Source: Halobacteriales archaeon QS_5_70_15
GTDB lineage: Archaea; Halobacteriota; Halobacteria; Halobacteriales; Haloarculaceae
NCBI GenBank assembly: GCA_003022005.1
Contig: PXRQ01000018.1
Span: 1-23,346, forward strand
DNA length: 23,346 nt
Direction: 5' to 3'
The notes beneath the pieces were generated by a model. That model had not been told where the DNA came from and did not search any database. It saw only the letters and a list, made by a program, of their open reading frames with translations. Of this stretch, positions 1-6,499 are shown one piece after another; position 1 is the stretch's first letter, and each line of letters starts with the position of its first letter. The position numbers were made by a program, and so were the translations under genes.

Positions 1-1
1 C

Positions 2-574
2 GAGATGCCCGACCTCGCGGGCGCGAACCAGCTCGACGCGACCGGGGACCTCCCGGAGCTGTACTGGACCGGCGAGACCGACATGAACTGCCTCTCGGAG
101 GTCGTCGAGGGCGTCCGGGAGCGGGGCTACAGCCACCACATCGAGCGGCTGATGGTGCTGTCGAACTTCGCGCTGCTCTACGGCGTCGAGCCGCGGCAGC
201 TCGACGACTGGTTCCACGCCGCCTACGTCGACGCCTACCACTGGGTGACGACGCCGAACGTCGTCGAGATGGGCTCGTACGGGTCGGGCGCGTTCGCAAC
301 CAAGCCGTACGCCGCCTCCGCGAACTACGTCGACCGGATGAGCGACCACTGTTCGGACTGTCCGTACTACAAGACGAAGACCACGGCCGAGGGCGCCTGT
401 CCGTTCAACGCCCTCTACTGGGAGTTCCTCGGGCGCAACGAGGACCGGCTCCGCTCGAACCATCGGATGGGGCTCGTCTACGGGCACTGGGACGACAAGG
501 ACGAGGAGGAACGGGAGGCCATCCGCGAGCGGGCCGCCGAGATACGCGAGATGGCCGAGCGGGGCGAGCTGTAG
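2..574 (+). CDS. FeS-type cryptochrome/photolyase family protein, C-terminal part (5' end outside window)
   Basis: The reading frame is already open at the left edge, so the N-terminal half (antenna/Rossmann part) is missing and about 190 residues of the FAD-binding helical domain remain. The stretch ELYWTGETDMNCLSE, the ATKPYAASANYVDRMSD segment and the final ACPFNALYWEF block match the bacterial/archaeal FeS-photolyase (PhrB, 6-4 photolyase) branch. Four cysteines are placed as the [4Fe-4S] ligands of that branch: one in MNCLS, two in HCSDC and one in GACPF. The family repairs UV photoproducts with light and FAD, but substrate (6-4 product or another role) cannot be told from this half. The C-terminus looks complete and charged. 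The methyltransferase gene starts 19 nt downstream on the same strand, so co-transcription is possible. The Met at position 5 is internal, not the start. Confidence 0.88.
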   Translation, partial: EMPDLAGANQLDATGDLPELYWTGETDMNCLSEVVEGVRERGYSHHIERLMVLSNFALLYGVEPRQLDDWFHAAYVDAYHWVTTPNVVEMGSYGSGAFATKPYAASANYVDRMSDHCSDCPYYKTKTTAEGACPFNALYWEFLGRNEDRLRSNHRMGLVYGHWDDKDEEEREAIRERAAEIREMAERGEL

Positions 575-593
575 GGATGCCGCGGGGTCGACC

Positions 594-1304
594 GTGAACG
601 GCGATTCCCACGACACCCCCGGCCACCGGCTGTTCGCCGCGCTGTACGACCCCGTGATGGCGCTCCCCGAGCGGGTGTCGCTGCCCCCTCATCGGCGCTA
701 CCTCGTGGAGGGACTCTCGGGGCGCGTCCTCGACGTCGGCGCCGGGACGGGGGCGAGCTTCCCCTACTTCGCGGAGCGTGCCCGGGAAGCCGACCTCGAG
801 GTCCACGCCGTCGAGCCCGACCCGCACGTGCGCCGTCGAGCACTGGAGACGGCCCGCGAGGCGGGGCTGTCCGTCGACCTTCGCAACGCGGGCGCCGAAC
901 GACTCCCCTACCCGGACGATCACTTCGACGCCGCGCTCGCGGGCATCGTCTTCTGCACCATCCCCGACCCGTCGGCGGCGCTCGACGAACTCGGGCGGGT
1001 GCTCCGGCCCGGCGGCGAACTGCGATTCCTCGAACACGTCCGGGGCGAGGGGCTCCGCGCGCGGCTCCAGGCGCTGATCGAACCCGTCTGGAGGCGGATC
1101 GCGGGTGGCTGTCACGTCACCCGGGACACGGTCGGGCTGTTCGAGGCCCACGACGCGTTCGACGCGGTCGAGGTCGAGCGGATCGGGTTCGGACTGTTCC
1201 CCGCCGACCCATTCCTCCGGGGGACGCTCGTCCGCCCTGACGACCGGGACTCGCCGGATCGACGCCGGCGGGAACCGAGCACTCGCCGGAGCGACGGCCG
1301 GTGA
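594..1304 (+). CDS. Class I SAM-dependent methyltransferase
   Basis: A 236-residue protein of the UbiE/Methyltransf_11 type. SAM-binding motif I (VLDVGAGTG) is at residues 45-53, the acidic motif II end (VEPD) follows, the DAALAGIVFCTIPDP strand is motif IV-like, and VLRPGGELRFLEHV is the usual post-motif segment. The substrate cannot be deduced; these proteins methylate small molecules or lipids/quinones in the cytoplasm. I chose the GTG start at 594 because the conserved N-terminal part (LFAALYDPVM) begins a few residues later and the upstream gene ends at 574. The C-terminal 25 residues are Arg-rich and unlike the rest, so the true end could differ if there is a small indel. The likely arrangement is an operon with the photolyase-like gene; no own promoter is obvious in the 19-nt gap. 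Confidence 0.8.
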   Translation: MNGDSHDTPGHRLFAALYDPVMALPERVSLPPHRRYLVEGLSGRVLDVGAGTGASFPYFAERAREADLEVHAVEPDPHVRRRALETAREAGLSVDLRNAGAERLPYPDDHFDAALAGIVFCTIPDPSAALDELGRVLRPGGELRFLEHVRGEGLRARLQALIEPVWRRIAGGCHVTRDTVGLFEAHDAFDAVEVERIGFGLFPADPFLRGTLVRPDDRDSPDRRRREPSTRRSDGR

Positions 1305-1357
1305 GGGTCGAACTCCGATCGTCCCGCTCTTACCGAACACGGTCCCGCGATCACGGT

Positions 1358-1705
1358 CTAACCCCCCGGTTCCGGAGGGGGCGTGGTCCGCGAGAGGCCC
1401 GGACGTGATCGGACGGGACCCCGATCCGGGAGTGGAAAGAGCAAGCCAGCAGGGAGGGGGAGGGTGGTGTCCGGCGACGACCGCGTTCCGCCACGGCTCC
1501 CGCCGCGGTCGGTCAGGCGGTCCGGCGCTCCCGTCCGGCCGGACTGTCGCACCGCACTGTACGCCACCGTCAGGAGGACCAGCGTGCCGACGACCCCCAG
1601 TGCCGCCCCCATCGAGACGGAGACGTACCGGACCAGCACGCCGCCGACGGCGATGTCCGCGAGGGCGACCGGGAGGGCGTGGAGGGATCGGAGGCCGTCG
1701 CTCAT
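1358..1705 (-). CDS. Small two-helix membrane protein (paralogue of the one at 2660-2869)
   Basis: From the ATG at 1705 this encodes about 115 residues. Residues about 10-50 form two hydrophobic helices with the segment ending LLTVAYSAV. The same pattern (HALP..., a D/G turn, VSV, LVTVAY) recurs in the protein at 2660-2869, so the two are probably paralogues. I know no function for this type. The last 55 or so residues are Gly/Pro/Arg-rich and basic, unlike haloarchaeal coding sequence, so the natural stop may have been lost or a frameshift may lie near 1530. The ATG overlaps the stop of a short upstream ORF (1702-1821). It lies on the same strand as, and downstream of, the PadR remnant at 1928-2137. 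An upstream in-frame ATG at 1867 would add a basic, poorly coding extension, so I did not use it. Confidence 0.5.
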   Translation of the reverse strand: MSDGLRSLHALPVALADIAVGGVLVRYVSVSMGAALGVVGTLVLLTVAYSAVRQSGRTGAPDRLTDRGGSRGGTRSSPDTTLPLPAGLLFPLPDRGPVRSRPGLSRTTPPPEPGG

Positions 1706-1821
1706 CCGCGCCGTCCTCGCCCGCGAGGGCGACGCTGGCGCCGCAGGGTTCGCGAAACCGCTCGGGCCGCAGCGACCGCGGCACGTTCGCGCTGTTCGTC
1801 GGCGAGTGGAGGGCGTCTCAT
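1702..1821 (-). CDS. Possible 39-residue leaderless small ORF coupled to the membrane protein gene
   Basis: An ATG at 1821 opens a 39-codon frame beginning MRRPPLADEQRERAAVAAA. Its TGA overlaps the ATG of the downstream membrane protein gene (sequence GATGAG), the arrangement of translational coupling. A TATA-like AGTACTTAC lies at the leaderless distance upstream (about 1845-1852, read on the minus strand). The first 30 residues could form a charged helix; the end is Arg/Gly-rich. Coding bias is only moderate. I do not recognise a family, and it may be just the 5' region of the membrane protein gene. Confidence 0.28.
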   Translation of the reverse strand: MRRPPLADEQRERAAVAAARAVSRTLRRQRRPRGRGRRG

Positions 1822-1927
1822 GGGCGTCTTGAGGCACCGGTCCAGTAAGTACTTCGTGGAAGGTCAAACGAGCCCTGAACCATCGACGACCGGCGACCCG
1901 CTCGGCCTCCGTCGACCGACCGGGAGC

Positions 1928-2137
1928 CTACGCCGGCACGACCTCGCCGACGTACTGGTCCTCCCACTCCCGCCGGTCCTCGATCTCGCCCCGACCCCGG
2001 CGCGTGAGCGTGTAGTAGTTCGTCCGTCGGTCCTTATTGCCCTTCTCGACCAGCCCCTTCTCGACGAGCGTGTCGAGGTTCGGGTACAGCCGACCGTGGT
2101 GGATCTCCTTCTCGTAGTAGTTCTCCAGCTCCTCCTT
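1928..2137 (-). pseudogene. PadR-family winged-helix regulator, 5'-truncated copy without a start codon
   Basis: The 69 codons from K at 2137 to the stop encode the second half of a PadR-type DNA-binding domain: KEELENYYEKEIHHGRLYPN, a recognition-helix/wing region with LVEKGLVEKG, then RRTNYYTLTRRGR and REWE. Haloarchaeal PadR proteins that I remember begin with about 25 further residues (MYD-LTGFQRDLLYVIAG-type helix 1 ending in HG.A.). Here homology stops abruptly at the Lys, and upstream is an AT-rich double TATA-like sequence (2152-2167) with no in-frame ATG or GTG close by. The segment is nearly identical to the PadR gene at 5096-5308, including 100 bp of perfect identity. It is most likely a remnant, unless an unusual start is used. 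Confidence 0.7.
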
Positions 2138-2138
2138 G
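2039..2138. repeat. Direct repeat, copy 1 (PadR coding segment)
   Basis: These 100 bases are identical, in the same orientation, to 5201-5300, offset by 3162 bp. Similarity continues with scattered mismatches to about 1950 (5115 in the other copy). It stops sharply on the right at the point where both PadR genes lose their N-terminal coding sequence. Confidence 0.93.
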
Positions 2139-2151
2139 ACGGTTGGTAGTG

Positions 2152-2167
2152 TATTAAATCTATTAAA
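2152..2167 (-). promoter_or_regulatory. Tandem TATA-like elements facing the PadR remnant
   Basis: Two copies of TTTAATA (minus strand; plus-strand TATTAAA at 2152-2158 and 2161-2167) lie 9 bp apart. For a haloarchaeal promoter, initiation about 27 nt downstream would fall at 2137 and 2128, that is, at or just inside the first retained PadR codon. No start codon is found there. The sequence suggests an active promoter now abutting a truncated gene; this is inference from position only. Confidence 0.45.
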
Positions 2168-2659
2168 CCTGTCCCAGCATGTTAGTGGTCCGCCGGTACT
2201 GACGGCACCCGTAAACGTCGAGACCCGACGACGGTGTGGCTGCCCGGGGACGACACATACGCTCCCCTGTATTACTGCTCCACCGACTCTCGACCGGCAC
2301 CGTCCTCGGGGCGGGCCTCCGAACGTGTCCCGGGACCGCGTCCGTCGGTCCATGCGGCGGCCCGTCCGGGAGAGCGCCGCAAAGCGAGGGACGGACGCGT
2401 CACTCCGCCTCGACCCGACGAGCGGCAACGCGCCCGCGTGCGCCGGACGGGTGACGCCCGACAGCACGCCGACGGTTCGCCGGAACGCGGGCCGATCGAC
2501 CGCGGCGGCCGCGGAACCGTCGGGACACCGGGGCGTGCGGAGCAGTCGAACGGGGGGACTCGAAGAGCCGGGCGGGCTGGTACGTCAAGCGGGAGGACGG
2601 GAGCGGGCTCCACGGGGGATCTCCCCGTCCCCGGCACGATCCCGTCCGGGAACGGACCG
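2168..2659. other. Intergenic stretch with no supported gene
   Basis: About 490 nt with several open frames on both strands, all rich in Arg, Pro, Gly and Ser, without domain-like segments or a consistent third-position bias. I see no RNA gene, repeat array or clear promoter in it. It may hold a decayed remnant of the PadR 5' part, but I could not find the missing helix-1 coding sequence here. Confidence 0.5.
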
Positions 2660-2869
2660 CTACTCGGCGCTCGACTCCGAGACGCGCCGCCACAGGGCCG
2701 AGCCGACGAGGCTCAACGGATCGTACGCGACGGTAACCAGCACGCTCAGTCCACAGACGAGCAACAGAACCCCGAGGAGGACGGACACGTGCGTGTAGAG
2801 CAGACTGCCGACGCCGAGGTCCGCTGCTGCGATCAGGAGGGGAGGCAGGGCGTGGCGCGGGGACCCCAT
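2660..2869 (-). CDS. Small two-helix membrane protein (paralogue of the one at 1358-1705)
   Basis: From the ATG at 2869 this encodes 69 residues: a short polar start (MGSPRHALP), two hydrophobic helices (about residues 10-28 and 29-48) ending LVTVAY, and a short polar tail. The segment shares HALP, VSV and TVAY landmarks at matching spacing with the protein at 1358-1705. An AT-rich TATA-like element (GCTTTTTGAAAG, minus strand, about 2891-2902) lies some 27 nt before the ATG, supporting a leaderless start here over the ATG at 2917. Function unknown; the size and two-helix form suggest an integral membrane subunit or regulator. It lies upstream of the PadR remnant on the same strand, about 520 nt away. 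Confidence 0.6.
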   Translation of the reverse strand: MGSPRHALPPLLIAAADLGVGSLLYTHVSVLLGVLLLVCGLSVLVTVAYDPLSLVGSALWRRVSESSAE

Positions 2870-2902
2870 ACAGCTGTTCGTAGAACTACCTTTCAAAAAG
2901 CT

Positions 2903-3433
2903 GCTGCCTACGTTCAAATATCGATTGTCGTATCCGTGCCGATCCTCCCCCGGGGACCGCTGTGCAGGCGCCCCGGGACCGGCCCCCCGGGAACCAGTAG
3001 CGGATCGTCGCTCTGAGAATCACGGCCATTGACCGCAGCGGGGGCCCGTTCGACCGGACCCGGTCGGTGCCCGTAGCCGCGCGTGCCGATGGTCGCAGGG
3101 TCGATGACGGCGGGGCGACCAGGGACCGGTACGGGAGCGATCGGACTCTGGATGCTGAGTCGAAGGAACCGAACCGCTATTCGACACGTGCGAGCGTTAA
3201 ATCCGGGTTTCAGGATACGTCGCACACGTGTGATCGGCACGTCCGACCGGTACGATTCACACCCTACAACCCGACACGACTTATGTACGTCCGGCTCACG
3301 GTGTGAATTCAGGTGAACGAAGGGAGCGTGGATCGTGGCGGAGTTCGAACCACGGTCGCTCGCTCCGCGCTCCCTGGTGCGAATCCGCCGGACACGCGAT
3401 CCGCTCCTCGCGTCCGCTCGTCGCAGGATCGAA
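2903..3433. other. Intergenic stretch between membrane protein promoter and tRNA-Val
   Basis: No convincing gene in about 530 nt. It contains AT-rich promoter-like patches (around 2925 and 3194-3201), a palindrome CACACGTGTG at 3223-3232, and an imperfect nested dyad with outer arms AGGGAGCG (3321-3328) and CGCTCCCT (3368-3375) and inner arms CGTGG/CCACG. The dyad contains TTCGAAC but has no anticodon arm, so I do not call it a tRNA. Confidence 0.45.
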
Positions 3434-3508
3434 TGGGTCGGGGCGGATTTGAACCGCCGGCTTCCTCCGTGTGAAGGAGGTATCATAACCGGACTAGATC
3501 ACCGACCC
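3434..3508 (-). tRNA. tRNA-Val (anticodon CAC)
   Basis: On the minus strand the sequence folds as a full cloverleaf. The 7-bp acceptor is GGGTCGG/CCGACCC with discriminator A at 3434. The D arm has a 3-bp stem (ATC/GAT) and a GG-containing loop. The anticodon stem is CCTCC/GGAGG with loop TTCACAC, giving anticodon CAC (reads GUG, valine). The variable loop has 5 nt, and the T arm is GGCGG-TTCAAAT-CCGCC. There is no intron, and CCA is not encoded. A TTAAG element at 3536-3540, about 28 nt before the 5' end, is the likely promoter. It lies just downstream of mobA on the same strand. No duplicated 3' end suggesting an integrated element was found nearby. Confidence 0.95.
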
Positions 3509-3559
3509 GGTACCCCGAACACCGTCCTGCCGGGACTTAACCCTTGTCAAAGCCGTCAC

Positions 3560-4261
3560 TTACACCAGCTCCCGTGCGTCCTCGAAGTCCTCGGGCGTGT
3601 CCACGTCGAAGAACGTCCGCATCGGAACCACGCCGTCGAGTTCGGCCTCCTCGACGGTCACCGTGTCGAGCCCCTCGAACGCGTCGAGGATGCGCCCGCC
3701 GCCGTCGGCCAGCACCCGCTCGCACCCTCGTGCGACGGCCTCCGTCCGATAGACCGCCTGTGTGGTGTTGTACCAGCCCGCCTCGGTCCGGACGAGTGCA
3801 CCGTCGTGTTCGGGGGCGGCACGGGCGTGGAGGTAGTCCAGCAGCGCGGGGTCGACGAACGGCATGTCCCCCGCGACGACGGCGCCGTACTCGTATCGGT
3901 CCGAGACGGCGTCGAGACCGACGGCCATCCCCGCCAGCGGCCCCTGGTCCGGTTCGGGATCGGCAAGGACGGTCGCCTCGGCGGGAACGCCCGCGAAGGC
4001 CTCGCGGATCGTGTCCCGCTTGCCGGGGCGGGCGGCGACGACGAGCCGCTCGGTCCGGGCGGCGAGCCGGTCGGCCACCCGGCGGACGAGCGGCGTTCCG
4101 TCGAGTTCGGCGAGGAGTTTGTCGGCCTCGCCGAACCGGGTCGAGCCGCCGCCGGCGAGCACGACCCCTGCCCACGCCGCCGGATCGGGGTCCGTCGGCT
4201 CCCCGTCCCCGGGATCGGTCGCCACGGAGCCGGTGTCGCGGCTGTTCGTCCTGTCGGCCAC
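3560..4261 (-). CDS. mobA: Molybdenum cofactor guanylyltransferase (MobA-like NTP transferase)
   Basis: A 233-residue cytoplasmic nucleotidyltransferase of the GT-A/NTP_transf_3 fold. The signature GVVLAGGGSTRFG followed by K is at residues about 32-48, QGPLAGM lies in the middle, and VAGDMPF, the metal-binding Asp strand, follows. MobA enzymes transfer GMP from GTP to molybdopterin to make the guanine dinucleotide cofactor; relatives act on other sugars or cofactors (MocA, CofC-like), so specificity is inferred. The first 29 residues are acidic and disordered and precede the usual start of the fold. A later start (GTG near residue 13) is possible. It lies 36 nt after the coiled-coil gene on the same strand, so it is probably an operon; tRNA-Val follows. 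Confidence 0.85.
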   Translation of the reverse strand: MADRTNSRDTGSVATDPGDGEPTDPDPAAWAGVVLAGGGSTRFGEADKLLAELDGTPLVRRVADRLAARTERLVVAARPGKRDTIREAFAGVPAEATVLADPEPDQGPLAGMAVGLDAVSDRYEYGAVVAGDMPFVDPALLDYLHARAAPEHDGALVRTEAGWYNTTQAVYRTEAVARGCERVLADGGGRILDAFEGLDTVTVEEAELDGVVPMRTFFDVDTPEDFEDARELV

Positions 4262-4297
4262 TGTCGATAGGAGGGTGTTCTCGGCGGGGCCCGAGGG

Positions 4298-4570
4298 CTA
4301 CGCCTCGGCCTCCTCGGTTTCGGTCCCGGTGCGTCCGAGCCGGTCGCGGGCCCTCCCGATCGCCTCGTGGGCCTCGCCCTCGGCGCGCCCCTGCAGGCGT
4401 TCGAGTTCGGCGCGGATCTCCTCGATCCGGTCGGGGTCGGTCTCGGCCTCCAAGCCGGTCAGCTCACGGAGCCGCGCCTCGACGGCCTCGACCTCCTCGC
4501 GCAGCCCCTTCGCGGCGGTCTCGGTCGCCCGTCGGAGGTAGTACCGGCTGTCCTCGAAGTGTCTGTTCAT
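4298..4570 (-). CDS. Small acidic coiled-coil protein, conserved haloarchaeal type
   Basis: 90 residues, nearly all helical and charged. The N-terminal MNRHFEDSRYYLRRA segment is followed by heptad-like stretches (residues about 20-75, EEVEAVEARLREL and IEEIRAELERLQGRA), suggesting a coiled coil; there is no membrane segment. It resembles a haloarchaea-restricted DUF family that I recall only loosely, and no function is known to me. The ATG at 4570 is preceded at leaderless distance by GGATATATCC (about 4592-4601), a good TATA element. It is the first gene of a likely two-gene operon with mobA. Confidence 0.72.
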   Translation of the reverse strand: MNRHFEDSRYYLRRATETAAKGLREEVEAVEARLRELTGLEAETDPDRIEEIRAELERLQGRAEGEAHEAIGRARDRLGRTGTETEEAEA

Positions 4571-4727
4571 GCTCGTAGATACGGGTCCGAGAGGATATAT
4601 CCCTTCTGCCGGCCCGCGTGGGACCTCCGGACGATCCGGGGAAGCCGAAGGCCGCCGTGTGGGTCGGGAGGAGCGGCGTTCCCGACCCGTGCGTCAGGGT
4701 TAACACCTCCCGGCCGAATGGTACCGT

Positions 4728-5099
4728 ATGAGCACCGAGGTCACGGAGGGGTCCGACGCCGCCGACTCGAGGGTGACCGTCACCGAGGACGCCGCCGAGG
4801 AGGCGCTCGGCCTCCTCCGGGGCGAGGGGTACGACACCGACGAGGCGGGCCTCCGGCTGTTCGTCCAGCAGGGCGGCTGTGCGGGGCTCTCCTACGGGAT
4901 GCGCTTCGACGTCGAACCGGAGGACGACGACACCGTCACCGAGCACCACGGGCTGCGGGTGTTCGTCGACCCGGCCAGCCTGAACTACGTGGACGGGTCC
5001 GTCCTCGACTTCGAGGGCGGGCTCCAGGGCGCCGGGTTCCACGTCGAGAACCCGAACGTCGTGAGCGAGTGTGGCTGCGGCGAGTCGTTCCGGACTTAG
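4728..5099 (+). CDS. IscA/HesB-type iron-sulfur cluster assembly protein
   Basis: 123 residues, a usual length for A-type Fe-S carriers with a short acidic N-terminal extension. The three conserved cysteines are visible: C51 in GGCAGLSYGM and C115 and C117 in ECGCGESF. The fold-defining VTVTEDAAEEAL start and the VDPASLNYVDGSVLDF segment are also present. Such proteins receive or carry [2Fe-2S]/[4Fe-4S] clusters and hand them to apo-enzymes in the cytoplasm. The ATG at 4728 follows a TTAAC TATA-like element (about 4697-4703) at leaderless distance. Its stop overlaps by 4 nt the stop of the convergent PadR gene (5096-5099). No other Isc or Suf genes lie in the window. Confidence 0.93.
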   Translation: MSTEVTEGSDAADSRVTVTEDAAEEALGLLRGEGYDTDEAGLRLFVQQGGCAGLSYGMRFDVEPEDDDTVTEHHGLRVFVDPASLNYVDGSVLDFEGGLQGAGFHVENPNVVSECGCGESFRT

Positions 5100-5308
5100 A
5101 GCAGCTCCTCGACGTACTCGGTTTCCCACTCCCGCCGGTCCTCGATCTCCCGGCGTCCACGGCGCGTGAGCGTGTAGAAGTTCGTCCGTCGGTCCTTGTC
5201 GCCCTTCTCGACCAGCCCCTTCTCGACGAGCGTGTCGAGGTTCGGGTACAGCCGACCGTGGTGGATCTCCTTCTCGTAGTAGTTCTCCAGCTCCTCCTTG
5301 TCGTACAT
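5096..5308 (-). CDS. PadR-family winged-helix regulator lacking the first helix
   Basis: 70 residues: MYD followed directly by KEELENYYEKEIHHGRLYPN, LVEKGLVEKG, RRTNFYTLTRRGR and REWE. The wing and dimer-proximal part is intact. In the haloarchaeal PadR proteins I remember, MYD is followed by about 23 residues (LTGFQRDLL... through HGLAI) that form helix 1 and start the helix-turn-helix; here these are missing, apparently by an in-frame deletion of roughly 69 nt. The ATG is preceded by AATTATGGG (about 5326-5334), a possible TATA element at leaderless distance, so it may still be expressed. PadR proteins are dimeric repressors; this short form may fail to fold or bind DNA. It is near-identical to the remnant at 1928-2137. 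Confidence 0.72.
   Translation of the reverse strand: MYDKEELENYYEKEIHHGRLYPNLDTLVEKGLVEKGDKDRRTNFYTLTRRGRREIEDRREWETEYVEELL
5201..5300. repeat. Direct repeat, copy 2 (PadR coding segment)
   Basis: The 100 bases are identical to 2039-2138 in the same orientation. Identity ends at the K4 codon of the PadR gene, the place where the expected N-terminal coding sequence is missing. Confidence 0.93.
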
Positions 5309-5585
5309 CGGTAAAGTCTATCCCATAATTCGTGTCGAAATAGATCAAGTTTGCGGCTCGTCGGCCGGCGCCGACCGGGGAATCGGCACATGGACCCCGC
5401 GAGATGACGGTCGATCGCCGGCACCGCCTGGTAAGGAGGCTGATGAGTGACGGCACGCCCATACATCACCTGTGGGGGAGGTGCGGGCGAGCGACGGGAG
5501 GGACGGTGCCCGGCCGCCGTGAGCGGCTGGGCTCGAGAGCACGGCGACGGACGGGTTCATATACCGCGGCGTTCTACCCGTCGAC

Positions 5586-5867
5586 ATGGAGAAAGTCCTC
5601 TTCGAACACGAGCGGAGACAGTCACGGGCGGAGACGGCCGCGGTCCTGCGGGACGTCGCGGACCGACTCGACGCCGGGGAGCCGGTCACGCTGTCCGCCG
5701 GTAGCGAGTCGATGACCCTCGAGGTGCCGGCGGAGCCGACGTTCGAGGTGAAGGTCGAGCGCGAGACGAACGGCTCAACCGAACTCAGCGCCGAGTTCGA
5801 ACTCGAGTGGAAGGAGGACGAGGACACCGACGAAGGCGGGGCCGGAAGCGGACTCAGCGTCGAGTGA
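5586..5867 (+). CDS. Amphi-Trp domain-containing protein
   Basis: 93 residues. The MEKVLFEHERRQSRAETAAV start, the ADRLDAG...VTLSAG strand, SMTLEVPAEPTFEVKVERE and the final ELEFELEW-like strand (here AEFELEW) match the amphi-Trp domain, a small fold common in haloarchaea whose biochemical role is not established. The last 18 residues are an acidic/Gly tail. A TTCATATACC TATA element (5556-5565) lies at leaderless distance before the ATG. It stands alone: upstream is about 280 nt without a supported gene, and the next gene is convergent. Confidence 0.85.
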   Translation: MEKVLFEHERRQSRAETAAVLRDVADRLDAGEPVTLSAGSESMTLEVPAEPTFEVKVERETNGSTELSAEFELEWKEDEDTDEGGAGSGLSVE

Positions 5868-6114
5868 CCGCCGGGAGCCCCCCGACGGTCGACGTGCCGC
5901 GGGGGGAACGACCACCGTGCCGAGCCACCGAACGGACCCCGGGACCGAGCCACTGGGCCCAGCAGGTCACGCGTCCGTCGGTTCGGGGGGACACCGGCGC
6001 GTATCGGTCGCCGTCGTCCAGCAGTCGCCGTCGTTTCCGACGCCGACCGGAGCGGCCGCCGTCCTGATCCCGATCGCTAAACGTGCCGAACGCTCTTCGG
6101 TCATTTCTTCGATG

Positions 6115-6211
6115 GGAGGAAAGCGGGCGACCGGGGTGAAAAGGGCCCGGTCGCCCGCTTGCCGCCCTGAATTGGTCCCCGCTGACGCTTCGGCCCTCCA
6201 AAGCGAAGCGT
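6115..6211 (-). ncRNA. Candidate structured non-coding RNA (two perfect hairpins)
   Basis: On the minus strand a TTTAATA TATA-like box (6236-6242) predicts a start near 6211. From there the sequence forms ACGCTTCG/CGAAGCGT (6211-6204 with 6192-6185), an 8-bp perfect stem with an 11-nt loop containing GGAGG. After a linker of about 24 nt comes a perfect 15-bp stem AAGCGGGCGACCGGG/CCCGGTCGCCCGCTT (6160-6146 with 6135-6121) with loop CCCTTTTCAC. A CCTCC just 3' (about 6114-6119) could pair with the GGAGG in the first loop. No coding frame of quality covers it. A second possible stem (6196-6200 region with 6211-6220) excludes the first, so folding could switch. It does not match RNase P, SRP or box C/D RNA as I know them. 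It could also be the terminator of the 48-aa gene upstream. Confidence 0.4.
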
Positions 6212-6235
6212 CGCTTGGAGTAAGACGACGGACCG

Positions 6236-6242
6236 TATTAAA
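6236..6242 (-). promoter_or_regulatory. TATA-like element upstream of the candidate RNA
   Basis: TTTAATA on the minus strand (plus-strand TATTAAA) lies 29 nt downstream of the stop of the 48-residue gene and about 27 nt before the first base of the first hairpin arm at 6211. No open reading frame starts after it, which is why it is assigned to an RNA. Confidence 0.42.
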
Positions 6243-6271
6243 CCTACCGACCTCGTGGAGCGGCCCCCCGC

Positions 6272-6418
6272 TCAGATGTACTCCTCCTCGAGGACCCACC
6301 CCAGCGCCCGCTTGTAGTAGGTGAACATCTGCCTGACCCCCTCGTGGTTCATGTCCTCGTCGTCCAGCTCGGTCTTGAGGAACTCGTACTGCTCCCTGAT
6401 CTCCTCCTCGTCTCGCAT
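6272..6418 (-). CDS. 48-residue acidic small protein, likely conserved in haloarchaea
   Basis: The ATG at 6418 opens a 48-codon frame ending TGA at 6272. The product starts MRDEEEIREQYEFLKTELDD, continues with DMNHEGVRQMFTYYKRALGW and ends VLEEEYI. It is strongly acidic, helical and has near-complete G/C third positions, so it is clearly coding. I have a loose memory of similar short proteins in other haloarchaea but know no function. There is no signal peptide or membrane segment. It lies 81 nt downstream of archease on the same strand and may be co-transcribed with it; the structured RNA candidate follows. Confidence 0.72.
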   Translation of the reverse strand: MRDEEEIREQYEFLKTELDDEDMNHEGVRQMFTYYKRALGWVLEEEYI

Positions 6419-6499
6419 GGGCGAGCGTTGGCACGCCCGGGGCAAGTGTCTTTCTCGGCGACGGGGACGGAGCGCCGACCCGGGTCCGTCGGGGGCGGG

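Noticed and set aside
2234..3016. A 260-codon plus-strand open frame in the PadR/tRNA gap
   Set aside because: Arg/Gly/Pro/Thr-rich, basic, no domain, and antisense to the small membrane protein gene.
3321..3375. tRNA-like dyad with TTCGAAC beside tRNA-Val
   Set aside because: Outer 8-bp and inner 5-bp stems exist but there is no anticodon or D arm, and TTCGAA is a palindrome, so the T-loop likeness is chance.
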